From: Nitrososphaerales archaeon TH5893
GTDB taxonomy: Archaea; Thermoproteota; Nitrososphaeria; Nitrososphaerales; Nitrososphaeraceae
NCBI GenBank assembly: GCA_014523685.1
Contig: JAATVT010000211.1
Coordinates: 1 to 8,982, forward strand
Length of the DNA: 8,982 nucleotides
Reading direction: 5' to 3'
Shown: positions 1-6,140 of the stretch, piece by piece
How positions within the stretch are numbered: position 1 is the stretch's first letter
How the letters are laid out: each line of letters starts with the position of its first letter
Made by a program: the position numbers and the translations under genes
The notes under the pieces: generated by a model
Told to the model about the DNA's origin: nothing
Database searches by the model: none
What the model saw: only the letters and a program-made list of their open reading frames with translations

Positions 1-15
1 ATTAAATAATCCCCC

Positions 16-156
16 TTACTGTGGCCGTTGCCTCGGCGGGGGGCCTAGAATTGTAACCATTTCGACCAAAAAATCTATCAGTTCAGAGCAATCCATATTC
101 GGAAAAATGGTGGGAGGATTGATCTTCTCTCCACTAAATGTATGTCTATTATCCAC
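16..156 (-). CDS. possible small ORF, unknown product (46 aa)
   Basis: This is an open stretch on the minus strand from a possible GTG start at 154-156 to a TAA at 16-18. The frame stays open upstream to a TAA at 181-183, with no ATG near the beginning. The predicted peptide is soluble and ends in a Pro/Arg-rich tail (GPPPRQRPQ). I recognise no family. A T/A-rich stretch about 26 bp before the GTG could serve as a TATA box, but the region is AT-rich and that is weak evidence. It could be a small hypothetical gene, the C-terminal remnant of a decayed gene, or a chance ORF. Confidence 0.22.
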   Translation of the reverse strand: MDNRHTFSGEKINPPTIFPNMDCSELIDFLVEMVTILGPPPRQRPQ

Positions 157-177
157 AAAAATAGTATGAATATCATG

Positions 178-200
178 CCTTTAAAAAATTACTTTAAAGG
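178..200. repeat. perfect 8-bp inverted repeat (hairpin)
   Basis: CCTTTAAA at 178-185 is the exact reverse complement of TTTAAAGG at 193-200, with a 7-nt spacer. It could be an RNA hairpin or a protein-binding dyad. It lies just upstream of the possible small minus-strand ORF. No run of T that would make it a classical terminator follows on either strand. Confidence 0.4.
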
Positions 201-276
201 GATACAGGTTTCCGGCGACCGTTCACTTTAGAAACATTAGACTCTACAATACCCATTAGAAGCCATTATTACTTTT

Positions 277-492
277 TGACTAAATAATGGTAAACCTGAA
301 GCCGTCAATCAGCCAGAAAGAAAAGAAAGAGTGACCTAGGAGGGAGTTAGCGAAGATTATATGCGGATTTTCACTCTACCAGCTCTTGCACCACTTCAAA
401 GGTTTGGGGAACCAAATACAATTAAGGCTCTTTTATCCAAACATGAATTTTATGCAAGAATATGTAGTCGTTTAAGAATTAGCCACACCTAG
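277..492 (+). pseudogene. possible degraded coding remnant, unknown
   Basis: On the plus strand, the frame containing the ATG at 361 reads as plausible protein on both sides of an in-frame TAG at 337-339. Upstream is a charged stretch ending PERKERVT; downstream is EGVSEDYMRIFTLP and further residues to a TAG at 490-492. The ATG-to-stop part encodes 43 residues. I do not recognise the family. The reading-through character across a stop suggests a decayed gene, but chance is a real alternative. The AGGAGGG at 338-344 lies too far before the ATG at 361 to be a good ribosome binding site. Confidence 0.2.
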
Positions 493-510
493 CCACAATT
501 TCGGTGCAGT

Positions 511-954
511 CTATACTACTGACATAAAGTTGACCTTTAGACTTTTGATACCTCGATTCTCCGAAAGATGCTTTGCTAGATCTCTTATTTTATTTATGTC
601 CCCCTTTACTATGATAGTCTCGAGACAGTTATCGTCTTTAAGATGCACGTGAGTAGATGCACTAATGACATCAGAATACTTATGTTGGATTCGGGTTGAT
701 TTTTTATCTTGATTATAAACATGGTTGTTGTACATCATTATTAGTGCTCCTGCTCCCTCAGTATTGTCGCCCGACTTCCAAGAATAGTCATCAATTAAAG
801 AATGGATTGCAGTCTGCAACGCCTTAGACCTGTCCGCGTATCCGGCTCTGACCATACTGTTGTCGAACTTTGTTAATAAGTCTGAAGGTAAAGATATGCT
901 AATTCGTGTGAGAGGCGTCTTCTTCTTGATGTACGGGTTAGAGTGTTTAGGCAA
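511..954 (-). CDS. nikR: NikR-type nickel-responsive transcriptional regulator
   Basis: This is a 147-residue ribbon-helix-helix repressor of the NikR/CopG type. Family members bind Ni(II) through a C-terminal ACT-like domain, which lets the tetramer repress metal-uptake genes. The DNA-binding strand and helices span residues 15-55 (RISISLPSDLL, then DRSKALQTAIHSLI). The metal domain spans about 65-145. His91, His102, His104 and Cys110 reproduce the spacing of E. coli NikR His76/His87/His89/Cys95 exactly, with the THVHL and NCLE contexts conserved. The start is TTG: a TAA lies immediately upstream in frame and no earlier ATG exists. It is the last gene of the metal ABC-transporter cluster, 101 bp after the permease, and that gap carries its own TATA-like box and a palindrome, so it may be transcribed both with the operon and alone. 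The family assignment is strong; nickel as the physiological effector is inferred from the intact ligands. Confidence 0.93.
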   Translation of the reverse strand: MPKHSNPYIKKKTPLTRISISLPSDLLTKFDNSMVRAGYADRSKALQTAIHSLIDDYSWKSGDNTEGAGALIMMYNNHVYNQDKKSTRIQHKYSDVISASTHVHLKDDNCLETIIVKGDINKIRDLAKHLSENRGIKSLKVNFMSVV

Positions 955-976
955 TTATGGTTGGTTAAGTGCTCTC

Positions 977-1012
977 ATTTATAATAATTTCTTGGATATA
1001 ATCCAAATTATT
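977..1012 (-). promoter_or_regulatory. putative nikR promoter with palindromic operator candidate
   Basis: On the minus strand the sequence TTATAAAT (977-984) is centred about 26 bp before the TTG start of nikR, the usual position of an archaeal TATA box for a leaderless transcript. Just upstream lies a perfect dyad, TTGGAT-3 nt-ATCCAA (992-1006). With a 3-nt bulge it extends into AATAATTT/AAATTATT (about 983-1012). A palindrome abutting the TATA box/BRE is a natural place for a repressor, so autoregulation by NikR is a reasonable guess. No Shine-Dalgarno sequence precedes the TTG. Confidence 0.45.
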
Positions 1013-1055
1013 TTAGGCAGAACAAATCGTCGTAGAGAAACGAAGACACATCATG

Positions 1056-1973
1056 TTATCGGTTCTTCAAATGTTCGTGCTTATGCTCATTTTCATGAAT
1101 GTGTGGATGTGAGTGTCCTAGTTTTCCATGTGAATGTGTTTGATAGATTTTTCTGAGAAATGCAAGCAAACAACTAAATCCATACGCCGATGCTCCGTAC
1201 AGAACGATAGTGGCACCTGAGGCAGAATCAAAAAAGTAACTTGAATACATTCCCAGAAATGCAATAATAACACCCAGTATGGTTGAGAGTACGACCATTT
1301 TGTTAAAACTATTTGTAATTAGCCTAGCAGAAATCGCAGGAGCAACGATAGCGGCTGCGAGTAAGGTAACACCTATGCTGTTCATCGATGCTATTACAAC
1401 TGTTGCAAGAATTAAAGAGAATGAAAGTTCCACCATGTTTGTTTTTACGCCATATACCTTCGCTGCCTCCCTATCAAAGAGTGTAAATATCAGTCTCTTT
1501 TGAAAAAAGAATATGAAGGCTGCAGTTATTATAGTTACGAATACAATAATCCAGAGATCCTGGTCGGTTATGCCCAATATATTCCCAAACAAGAGTGCTT
1601 CGATGTTTCTAGTGTAACTTCTAGTAGTACTAATCAGAAATACACCTATTGCAAATCCAGCCGTAGTAACTACTCCTATCGCCGCATCTGCTTTAATCTT
1701 GTTACTCCGTGTGATTTCATTAATAAGAACTGCTGAGGCAAGACCCCATAGCGCAGCTCCGACGTAAAAACTAAGACCAGCAATATAGCTAACTACTGCA
1801 CCCCCAAACACGGCATGAGACATCCCATGACCAATATAGCTCATCCCACGAAGGACAATATACACTCCTATTAATCCGCAGACTCCGCCAACTAGGACCG
1901 AGACTACTATCGCACGAGTAAAGAATTCGTATTGAAAGGGTTGAATAAAAAGAGATGGATCTAAAGGCACCAT
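1056..1973 (-). CDS. znuB: metal ABC transporter, ABC-3 family membrane permease with His-rich C-terminus
   Basis: This 305-residue integral membrane protein belongs to the ABC-3 family (ZnuB/MntB/TroC type), which forms the membrane channel of zinc, manganese or related metal importers. Hydrophobic segments run through about residues 18-275. The conserved region GMSYIGHGMSHAVFGG (43-58) and the segment MNSIGVTLLAAAIVAPA (about 196-212) are typical of the family. The C-terminus is unusual: roughly the last 27 residues hold nine histidines in HxH-like spacing (THSHGKLGHSHPHIHENEH and on), probably a cytosolic metal-binding tail. The start is ATG at 1971-1973, preceded by a purine-rich GAGGGG that may be a ribosome binding site. 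It begins 39 bp after the ATPase gene and must act with it and with the binding protein further upstream. Metal specificity cannot be read from the sequence. Confidence 0.92.
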   Translation of the reverse strand: MVPLDPSLFIQPFQYEFFTRAIVVSVLVGGVCGLIGVYIVLRGMSYIGHGMSHAVFGGAVVSYIAGLSFYVGAALWGLASAVLINEITRSNKIKADAAIGVVTTAGFAIGVFLISTTRSYTRNIEALLFGNILGITDQDLWIIVFVTIITAAFIFFFQKRLIFTLFDREAAKVYGVKTNMVELSFSLILATVVIASMNSIGVTLLAAAIVAPAISARLITNSFNKMVVLSTILGVIIAFLGMYSSYFFDSASGATIVLYGASAYGFSCLLAFLRKIYQTHSHGKLGHSHPHIHENEHKHEHLKNR

Positions 1974-2012
1974 ATAGTGGTCCCCTCTTTGATGTTATTT
2001 AGAGAAAAATTT

Positions 2013-3032
2013 CTATCTGGCAATTTCGCCGCCGATACCATTACTATTGCCATCTTCTTTATTCTCCACTAGACCATATGTCTTCAGTAGATTTGCATTC
2101 GTCAAAACTTCCGAAGGAGGTCCTTCTGCAACTATAGTCTTATTCATACAAACAACCCAGGGAAGTCTTCTTGCAATTCCAGGTAGATCGTGTGTAGCTA
2201 TGATTATGGTCAGGCCACCTTTACTCAACGACGTCAACATCTTCAAAATTTTTTCTCGTGTATTATAATCTACTCCGGATGTGGGCTCGTCAAGAATTAG
2301 AAAGCTGGGTTTTCTAACCAGTGCTCTGGCCAAAAATACTCTCTGCTGTTCTCCTCCAGAGAGCTCACGTATCTGCCTTTTCCCAAATTCGTGACTAAGA
2401 ATTCCAAGATCGTCTAGCACTTTATCAACTTCTATAGCAGCATTTCCTGATACAAACGGAGAAATCCCTGATCTATCCCAGATTCCCATACCAACCACTT
2501 CTTTAACTGTAACAGGAAAATTCCAGTCAACCGTTTCTATTTGTGGAACATATCCCATTACAATTTGTTCGATGCTGCTTCCTTGTAGTGAATGATAGGA
2601 ATAGGGATGTGATACTTGGTTAGATTCATGGTTATCCTCTGTGCTGTTTTCATTAGCAAATTTCTTCCTTTCTTTTCCTCGGTCTATTTCCCCACAGGGA
2701 TAATCTAATTTGGAAAAATTATACCTCACTGATCCAACCCACGGTTTATAGAGACCTGCAATTATCTTGATGAGAGTTGATTTTCCTGATCCACTGGGAC
2801 CCAGGAGTCCAACGAATCTTCCTCTCGGAATTTGCATGGTCACATTTTCAATAATAGATTTGTGAGATACATAGCCATAGGTTATATTTTCTAAATTGAG
2901 AAACGGGGTGGTATCGAAGTTAATGTCTTTATCGTTATGGCTACCATTATTACACCCCCTGTTGTTGATATTTCTTCTTGTGTATTGATTCTCTTTCCTT
3001 CTCAATAACCATGGTGGCCTAAAGAACTGCAT
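2013..3032 (-). CDS. znuC: metal ABC transporter ATP-binding protein (ZnuC/MntA-like) with an insertion
   Basis: This 339-residue ABC ATPase powers the metal importer. Motifs in order are Walker A GPSGSGKST (78-86), Q-loop YVPQ (Gln164), signature LSGGEQ (224-229), Walker B FLILDE (244-249) and the H-loop ATHD (His281). The domain is complete and closest to cluster-9 metal importers, in agreement with its neighbours. Two features are odd: an Arg/Asn-rich extension of about 45 residues before the ABC domain, and a polar insertion of roughly 40 residues (about 106-157, rich in Asn, Ser, Glu, Lys and His) between Walker A and the Q-loop, where relatives have a short loop. I chose the ATG at 3030-3032; a TTG directly before it (3033-3035) would add one residue. 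AGGCGATC just upstream resembles the archaeal Shine-Dalgarno consensus. The gene lies 101 bp after the binding-protein gene. Confidence 0.93.
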   Translation of the reverse strand: MQFFRPPWLLRRKENQYTRRNINNRGCNNGSHNDKDINFDTTPFLNLENITYGYVSHKSIIENVTMQIPRGRFVGLLGPSGSGKSTLIKIIAGLYKPWVGSVRYNFSKLDYPCGEIDRGKERKKFANENSTEDNHESNQVSHPYSYHSLQGSSIEQIVMGYVPQIETVDWNFPVTVKEVVGMGIWDRSGISPFVSGNAAIEVDKVLDDLGILSHEFGKRQIRELSGGEQQRVFLARALVRKPSFLILDEPTSGVDYNTREKILKMLTSLSKGGLTIIIATHDLPGIARRLPWVVCMNKTIVAEGPPSEVLTNANLLKTYGLVENKEDGNSNGIGGEIAR

Positions 3033-3096
3033 CAAGATCGCCTAAAAATTCTTTACGATTTTGTGTTCCCAGACGTGCGTTTTTGTCTTCAATATG

Positions 3097-3106
3097 TTCA
3101 TATGAA
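3097..3106. repeat. 10-bp palindrome between binding-protein and ATPase genes
   Basis: TTCATATGAA is a perfect 10-bp palindrome in the 101-bp spacer between the binding-protein stop and the ATPase start. It could be a protein-binding site or chance in AT-rich DNA. No good TATA box at the right distance from the ATPase start was seen, so an internal promoter is not supported. Confidence 0.25.
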
Positions 3107-3133
3107 GTATGTAGATAGAGTATATCATATTCA

Positions 3134-4153
3134 TTAGGAGATTAGGTAAGTGTCTTTTGGATCGACACCGTTTAGAGCTGTTATGTTCCCGCCTAATGGA
3201 ACTAGCATATTTTCCATATTAACTAGCATCATCCCTACGTAGGAGTGTTCAGGATTTCCAGGGTTGCCGGGTAAATCATCATCGCTAAGCGTTCCGACTA
3301 TCGTAACATTGCCTTCTTTAGCTATCTGATCAACAACTCCTGTTGGAAATACTTCAGATGCAAATATTGCAGGAACCTTCTCAGATCTTATTTGATCTAT
3401 TATTCTTGCCACTTCTTGTGTGGTAGGCTCGCCAAAGTCTGAAGGCTGAACGGCACCTATGACTGTCATATTATATCGAAGTGCAAAATAAGCCCATGAA
3501 TCATGGTATGTGATCAGTTTCCGATTTTCTGGTGGGACTGTATGGACTGCTTGCATTATTCCTTTATCTAAATTCTTCAATAATGAGATGTAGCGATCTG
3601 TATTAGTAGTATAATAATGAGCATTTTGCGGGTCCATCTCTATTAATTTGTCTCTAGTGAGGTTGGCAAACTTCATCGCATATGCAACATTCAGCCATAA
3701 GTGTGGATTTGGATCACCTTCTTTTGCTGGAAAACTGAAATCAAATACCCATTGATCCGATGTTATTGTATTATCTCCTAACTTCAATACCTGCAATTGC
3801 GTATTTTTACTACGAGCTTCTTCAGCGATATCTTCCACGTTCGTTTCAAGACCAAGTCCGTCTATAACAACTAGATCCGCATTATTCACTTTGATTACAT
3901 CCGAAGGCTTGAGCTCAAACGTATGCGAGTTAACTCCTTCAGGAACCAGTCCGATCAAATCTATTTTATTCCCCCCAACATTTTTGATTATATTTGTTAT
4001 GGGTGAAACAGATGTCACAACATTAATGTTTTGAGCGGCGGAATTACTGGTGGCATAAGCTACCGTAGAATTATTTTGTTTGGAAAAAGAAGCTGAGGAA
4101 TTCATACTCGCTAGTATTAAAGTCAATATCAAAATGATGCTTTGATAAATCAT
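3134..4153 (-). CDS. znuA: metal ABC transporter substrate-binding protein (TroA/ZnuA family, cluster A-I)
   Basis: This 339-residue extracytoplasmic protein captures a divalent metal and delivers it to the permease. An N-terminal hydrophobic segment (about residues 4-17) acts as a signal peptide or membrane anchor; no lipobox cysteine follows. The mature TroA-type fold starts near residue 43 (NVVTSVSPITNIIKNVGG). Likely metal ligands are His77 (NSHTFEL), His151 (NPHLWLN) and His217 (TYHDSWAYF), with an acidic residue in the SDDD segment (290-293). A His in the third position matches zinc-type TroA/ZnuA; manganese-type PsaA has Glu there. The His-rich loop of bacterial ZnuA between the first and second ligands is absent. 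It is the first gene of the operon. No Shine-Dalgarno sequence precedes the ATG, and TATA-like boxes and a dyad lie directly upstream. The family is secure; zinc is inferred, and the NikR at the end of the operon makes nickel possible. Confidence 0.93.
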   Translation of the reverse strand: MIYQSIILILTLILASMNSSASFSKQNNSTVAYATSNSAAQNINVVTSVSPITNIIKNVGGNKIDLIGLVPEGVNSHTFELKPSDVIKVNNADLVVIDGLGLETNVEDIAEEARSKNTQLQVLKLGDNTITSDQWVFDFSFPAKEGDPNPHLWLNVAYAMKFANLTRDKLIEMDPQNAHYYTTNTDRYISLLKNLDKGIMQAVHTVPPENRKLITYHDSWAYFALRYNMTVIGAVQPSDFGEPTTQEVARIIDQIRSEKVPAIFASEVFPTGVVDQIAKEGNVTIVGTLSDDDLPGNPGNPEHSYVGMMLVNMENMLVPLGGNITALNGVDPKDTYLIS

Positions 4154-4160
4154 AAAACGA

Positions 4161-4224
4161 GATAAAGTTAGCAGTATTAAAAGCTTTATACTTTATCCCA
4201 CAGAGTATTACACAATATATATTT
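4161..4224 (-). promoter_or_regulatory. putative promoter and operator of the metal-transport operon
   Basis: Two TATA-like elements read on the minus strand: AAATATATATT (4214-4224), which would give a leader of about 40 nt, and the TATAAAG/TTTTAATA stretch (about 4176-4190), which would give a very short or absent leader. The latter is enclosed by a perfect inverted repeat, GATAAAGT (4161-4168) and ACTTTATC (4190-4197), with a 21-bp spacer. Nested inside is AGTAT-10 nt-ATACT (4173-4192). A dyad over the promoter suggests a metal-dependent repressor, with NikR the obvious candidate, although the spacing differs from the E. coli NikR operator (6-bp half-sites, 16-bp spacer). Confidence 0.45.
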
Positions 4225-4279
4225 CTTAATATTTCTTATTGTTGCTTATCCTCCTTTAGACTCAATGTTCTTCTGTGTG

Positions 4280-4285
4280 AAAAAA
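4280..4285 (-). terminator. possible T-tract terminator after the nitroreductase gene
   Basis: Read on the minus strand, six consecutive T residues lie about 17 nt past the nitroreductase stop codon. Archaeal RNA polymerase often terminates at such U-runs without a strong hairpin. This would separate the nitroreductase transcript from the metal operon that follows. Confidence 0.3.
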
Positions 4286-4301
4286 TATGATAATTGCGTG
4301 T

Positions 4302-4931
4302 TCAAACCTGATGAATTAGATTCATGAGACTTCTTTTTGGTTTAGGTTGAAGTATTTTCTGTGGATATCCTAAGCAGAGTATAGAAGAGGGCACATATTT
4401 TGTACTTAGGATTTTCATAATCTGCTGTTCTTCGATCATACCAATCCAAATGGAACTCAGTCCCAAAGCATGCGCAGCGAGCTGCGCATAAGCCGCTGCG
4501 AGGGTAGCGTCCTGTAGCGAGAATTTCTTGAGTATGTTTTCAGGAAAGTTCATTTTAATCCGTCCGGGGTTCATGCAGAAAACTAGAACAACAGGTGCGT
4601 TAACATAAGGTTGTTTGTTAGCCGCATCTACAAGCTTGAGTTTGATATCAGCTCTTTTGACATGATAGATCTCGAAGCCTTGAAAGCCGCCTGCTGTAGG
4701 CGCAGTATCAGCGGCGGCCAAGATCATTTCAATTTTCGAAGGTTCTATCTCTCTATTCTCAAATTTTCGTTGAGATCTCCTGCCCAACATCACATTGAAG
4801 ATATTTGTTGAAAGGGCATCGTCGACCTGTTGGACACTGATTTCCTCATCTTTTTTAGGATAAACAACACCTTCATCTACCTTACTTAATCCGCCGTACA
4901 TTCGAGAAAAAATATCTTGTGGATAAGACAT
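4302..4931 (-). CDS. nitroreductase family protein (FMN-dependent)
   Basis: This 209-residue protein belongs to the nitroreductase/FMN-reductase superfamily, whose members are usually homodimers that use FMN and NAD(P)H to reduce nitro compounds, quinones or flavins. Visible signatures are RRSQRKF (51-57), a phosphate/FMN-binding motif of the family; the TAPTAGGFQGFEIY region (about 76-89), matching the usual sAPSagn.qpw segment; the helix DATLAAAYAQLAAHALGL (141-158) leading to the conserved SSIWIGM; and the C-terminal LCLGYP and KPKRSL. The substrate cannot be deduced. An N-terminal stretch of about 40 residues precedes the core and is longer than in minimal members. I chose ATG 4929-4931; a TTG directly upstream would add one residue. 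No Shine-Dalgarno sequence is present, and a weak TTTTAGA about 28 bp upstream may be the TATA box. It lies 148 bp before the metal operon on the same strand but is probably a separate unit. Confidence 0.88.
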   Translation of the reverse strand: MSYPQDIFSRMYGGLSKVDEGVVYPKKDEEISVQQVDDALSTNIFNVMLGRRSQRKFENREIEPSKIEMILAAADTAPTAGGFQGFEIYHVKRADIKLKLVDAANKQPYVNAPVVLVFCMNPGRIKMNFPENILKKFSLQDATLAAAYAQLAAHALGLSSIWIGMIEEQQIMKILSTKYVPSSILCLGYPQKILQPKPKRSLMNLIHQV

Positions 4932-4982
4932 CAAACTTGGATTATGAAGCCTGCATCTAAAAGACTTTTCTAAACAAATTCA

Positions 4983-5003
4983 AATTTGCTCGTCAAGCAA
5001 ATT
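4983..5003. repeat. 8-bp perfect inverted repeat upstream of the nitroreductase gene
   Basis: AATTTGCT (4983-4990) pairs exactly with AGCAAATT (4996-5003) around a 5-nt spacer, about 50-70 bp before the nitroreductase start. The position suits a regulatory dyad for that gene. No T-tract follows on either strand, so a terminator is less likely. Confidence 0.4.
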
Positions 5004-5575
5004 CTATCTGAGATCCAGGACCTTTCCTTCAAGAAGCAGACTCGAACATTCTAGATTTCTCCAAAAACATGCATGTCAGGAGATCACACTATTTTTTTAC
5101 AGGAGAAAATGCTCTTTTCATTTCAACCATAGACCTTCACCATAGGTATATGACAAATATTTCCTCACAAAATTTCAAAGCAAACATCCAGAGGATATCT
5201 GAAATTGCTGTCAATATCAGTCAGATAGCGTCTGATTCCCGGAAATTTCTGATCGGATCAGTGGATTAATGTCACGGGTGCCATGTTGCTTTGAAATTTT
5301 GTATTAAAACCTAGGCATAGTCTAGGGTTATTTAGGGCAGAAGGGGGGAAGCATGTTCGGGGTATTTCAGTTATGGATTGGCGGATTACCAAGACAATTA
5401 CTAGCACGAGAGTCGAAATTGGAGTTGAGACAGTAAGTCCGATCGTTAATAACGCCAGGTTAGCGGAGAACGGAAAATTAGATATTAACCTGCTTTGGGC
5501 AGTGTCAGTAAGTCTCAGGAGGGGGAAACCTCGGTTTGAGCGTATTTTCATTTGCCATTCGATTGCGAAATCAGG
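5004..5575. other. long intergenic region without a convincing gene
   Basis: Between the nitroreductase and UspA genes lie more than 600 bp in which I see no confident gene. A 66-residue plus-strand frame (5069-5269) has a partly helical, Ile-rich C-terminal half, but it has no recognised domain or clear ribosome binding site and it runs into the inverted repeat at 5167. A 97-residue minus-strand frame (5258-5551) has one hydrophobic stretch but uses CCC, CTC, CGC and CTG codons far more than its neighbours, which argues against it. The region is rich in dyads, so a non-coding RNA or a decayed mobile element is as likely as a small protein. Confidence 0.5.
5167..5302. repeat. 17-bp perfect inverted repeat bounding a 136-bp segment
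   Basis: ACAAAATTTCAAAGCAA (5167-5183) is the exact reverse complement of TTGCTTTGAAATTTTGT (5286-5302). With a single-base bulge the match extends inward by about four more bases (AAACAT against ATGTT). The arms are about 100 bp apart. Inside lie smaller dyads such as TGATCGGATCA (5250-5260) and GATAT/ATATC. No flanking target duplication is evident. It resembles a miniature inverted-repeat element or a long-stemmed structured RNA. Confidence 0.6.
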
Positions 5576-6049
5576 TCACCTTACTACTAAGACAGCGGTC
5601 TTTGCGTTATTTACTACCGAGTTAGTCACTCCACCAGTCAACAATCTTTTCAACTTTGATCTCCCCCGTGATCCAATTACTATTAGGTCAAAACCATTCT
5701 TGTGTGCGTACTCTGTAATTACTCCCGCTTCAGAAGAAATGTCCTCATCATCTAAAACCTCACCTGTGAAAGCTATTCCATATCTCTTTGCCTCGGATTC
5801 TACCTTTTTTATCCATTCCAATGCTGACTCCTTGCGAGCATTTCTGAATGCCTCTACAATGGAAACCTTTCCATATTTTGCCTGCAAACCGATCGCACCT
5901 CCCTGCTTAATGTCTTCTATTACGTTTAGAGCGGTTACCTTGGCATTATCAACTCTTGCAAAGTGAATTGCATACGCCGCTGCTTTAAATGACAAATCAG
6001 ACCCATCGATGGGGACAAGAATTTTTTTTACTACAATGGAGGTCGTCAT
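5576..6049 (-). CDS. universal stress protein, UspA family
   Basis: This is a single-domain UspA protein of 157 residues, close to the family's usual 140-160. It has the Rossmann-like Usp fold: an N-terminal strand with the conserved KKILVPIDGS (8-17), a helix, and the C-terminal nucleotide-binding segment IGSRGRSKLKRLLTGG (125-140) that follows the G-2x-G-9x-G pattern of ATP-binding members. The residue after the last Gly is Gly rather than the more common Ser/Thr, so ATP binding is likely but not certain. Such proteins are cytosolic dimers linked to stress and energy status; the specific role here is unknown. The start is ATG 6047-6049. A T/A-rich TATA-like box is centred about 26 bp upstream and no good ribosome binding site is present, suggesting a leaderless mRNA. 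It appears to be a single-gene unit. Confidence 0.92.
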   Translation of the reverse strand: MTTSIVVKKILVPIDGSDLSFKAAAYAIHFARVDNAKVTALNVIEDIKQGGAIGLQAKYGKVSIVEAFRNARKESALEWIKKVESEAKRYGIAFTGEVLDDEDISSEAGVITEYAHKNGFDLIVIGSRGRSKLKRLLTGGVTNSVVNNAKTAVLVVR

Positions 6050-6070
6050 CCTAGTGAGTAATGTTCGTTC

Positions 6071-6080
6071 ATAATAAATA
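6071..6080 (-). promoter_or_regulatory. TATA-like box of the UspA gene
   Basis: TATTTATTAT on the minus strand is centred about 26 bp before the ATG, placing transcription start at or next to the start codon. Confidence 0.4.
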
Positions 6081-6140
6081 TGTGACTGTAGCCGTATAAA
6101 ATTACTTGAAGTATTTTTAACAAACTTACGATAGTTTATT

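Noticed and set aside
860..1156. 98-residue plus-strand open frame
   Set aside because: It lies antisense over the start of nikR and the His-rich end of the permease; its His/Val-rich end is just the mirror of the HxH codons.
4247..4258. AAAGGAGGATAAG, a strong Shine-Dalgarno-like sequence on the minus strand
   Set aside because: No start codon with a usable reading frame follows at a suitable distance, so it does not support an extra gene before the metal operon.
5069..5269. 66-residue plus-strand open frame
   Set aside because: The Ile-rich second half looks mildly protein-like, but there is no recognised domain and the inverted repeat starts inside it; too weak to call a gene.
5258..5551. 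97-residue minus-strand open frame with one hydrophobic stretch
   Set aside because: Codon use differs strongly from neighbouring genes, there is no ribosome binding site or clear promoter, and it overlaps the right arm of the 17-bp inverted repeat.
5373..5966. 197-residue plus-strand open frame
   Set aside because: Most of it is antisense to the clearly coding UspA gene and it resembles no family.
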